The notes under the pieces are model-generated. The model was not told where the DNA came from, ran no database searches, and worked only from the letters and a program-made list of their open reading frames with translations. Below, piece by piece: positions 4,361 through 5,125 of a stretch of DNA of 5,125 bases. Location: assembly GCA_026785985.1 (NCBI GenBank), contig JAJAYX010000850.1, positions 1 through 5,125 on the forward strand, read 5' to 3'. The position numbers and the translations under genes are program-made. The stretch comes from Rudanella sp. Lineage in GTDB: Bacteria; Bacteroidota; Bacteroidia; Cytophagales; Spirosomataceae. Position 1 is the first letter of the stretch, and every line of letters begins with the position of its first letter.

Positions 4361-5125
4361 ATGCAATTTACCGGAACTGAATCCTACATCGCGACCCGCG
4401 AACTGAGCACGGCTGTGAACGCGGCTGTGCAATTGCAGAAACCTCTGTTGATCAAGGGTGAACCCGGCACCGGAAAAACGCTGCTGGCGTTTGAAGTAGC
4501 CCGTTCGCTGGGGAAACCGCTCTATACCTGGCACGTCAAATCGACAACCTCGGCGCATCAGGGTCTCTACGAATATGATGCCGTGTCGCGATTGCGCGAT
4601 TCGCAACTGTCGGATCGGGGCGTAGGGTCGGCGCGGATTGACGACCTCGCTAATTACATCAAAAAAGGGAAACTGTGGGAGGCATTTGAGTCGGAGGAGC
4701 AGGCGGTGTTGCTGATTGACGAAATCGACAAAGCCGACATTGAGTTTCCCAACGATTTGTTGCAGGAATTGGATCGGATGGAGTTCTACTGCTACGAATT
4801 GCAACGAACCATTCAAGCCAAAAAACGCCCGGTCGTAATTATCACGTCCAACAATGAAAAAGAACTCCCCGATGCCTTCTTGCGTCGGTGTTTTTTCCAT
4901 TACATCCGCTTCCCCAACCGCGAAACCATGCAGCAAATCGTGGAGGTGCATTACCCGAACCTGCAGCAGGAACTGATGACCAAAGCGCTCTCGGTGTTCT
5001 ACAGCATCCGCGATGTGAAAGCCCTCAGGAAAAAGCCGTCTACCAGTGAACTCATCGACTGGGTGCAGTTGCTGCTCGTGGCGGGTATCTCGCACGACGA
5101 CCTAAACGACCTCGAAGCCCTCAAC
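4361..5125 (+). CDS. MoxR-type AAA+ ATPase (3' end outside window)
   Basis: The frame runs from the ATG at 4361 to the last base, giving 255 residues with no stop. MoxR ATPases are AAA+ chaperone-like proteins that usually act with a von Willebrand factor A partner to mature or insert cofactors into other proteins. Visible motifs are Walker A GEPGTGKT (33-40), Walker B VLLIDE (116-121) followed by IDKAD, sensor 1 at IITSNN (160-165), and an arginine-finger pair at RR (175-176) after LPDAF. The C-terminal lid (from about 186) is still running at the edge. The ATG at 4361 places the usual short lead-in before Walker A. There is no ribosome-binding sequence. A VWA-domain gene would be expected just beyond the edge (inference). 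The hairpin upstream suggests it is transcribed separately from the acidic gene. Confidence 0.92.
   Translation, partial: MQFTGTESYIATRELSTAVNAAVQLQKPLLIKGEPGTGKTLLAFEVARSLGKPLYTWHVKSTTSAHQGLYEYDAVSRLRDSQLSDRGVGSARIDDLANYIKKGKLWEAFESEEQAVLLIDEIDKADIEFPNDLLQELDRMEFYCYELQRTIQAKKRPVVIITSNNEKELPDAFLRRCFFHYIRFPNRETMQQIVEVHYPNLQQELMTKALSVFYSIRDVKALRKKPSTSELIDWVQLLLVAGISHDDLNDLEALN

Noticed and set aside
4322..5095. 257-codon minus-strand frame
   Set aside because: It is the antisense shadow of the MoxR ATPase, whose Walker A, Walker B and sensor motifs are clear on the plus strand.

Overview
The window looks like chromosomal DNA of a Bacteroidota bacterium, most likely of the Cytophagales (Spirosoma-like). 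This rests on protein style (membrane-anchored M28 peptidase, MoxR ATPase), the absence of Shine-Dalgarno sequences before any gene, and one candidate promoter of the Bacteroidota TTG-N19-TAnnTTTG type. The assignment is inference; no rRNA or marker gene is present.

Layout. Positions 1-351 hold the AT-rich 3' end of an unrecognised gene entering from the left. Positions 352-649 hold only repeats and hairpins. Positions 650 to about 1892 are a complete IS3-family element (IS407-like), with matching imperfect terminal inverted repeats, an outward-in promoter, orfA, an A-AAA-AAG frameshift site, orfB, and a 5-bp CAGTG repeat flanking the element. Its orfB is broken by a 16-bp GC-rich insertion just after the codon for the catalytic glutamate; a second, almost identical GC-rich segment lies 91 bp downstream. 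The IS has landed in, or at the end of, a short minus-strand gene (5' part at 1898-2094). Positions 2095-2543 have no supportable gene but contain a stem-loop region that resembles the one at 530-645.

The right half is ordinary GC-rich housekeeping-type sequence, all on the plus strand. It has an M28 metallopeptidase with every catalytic residue but a one-base frameshift (most likely at a T6 run), then a very acidic 186-residue protein 4 nt downstream, then a long perfect hairpin built from heptamer repeats, then a MoxR-type AAA+ ATPase that runs off the right edge. The peptidase and acidic gene are probably co-transcribed; the hairpin separates them from the ATPase.

No new multi-gene system is visible. 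The most unusual signals are the twin GC-rich segments inside orfB and the gene disruption reconstructed across the IS.
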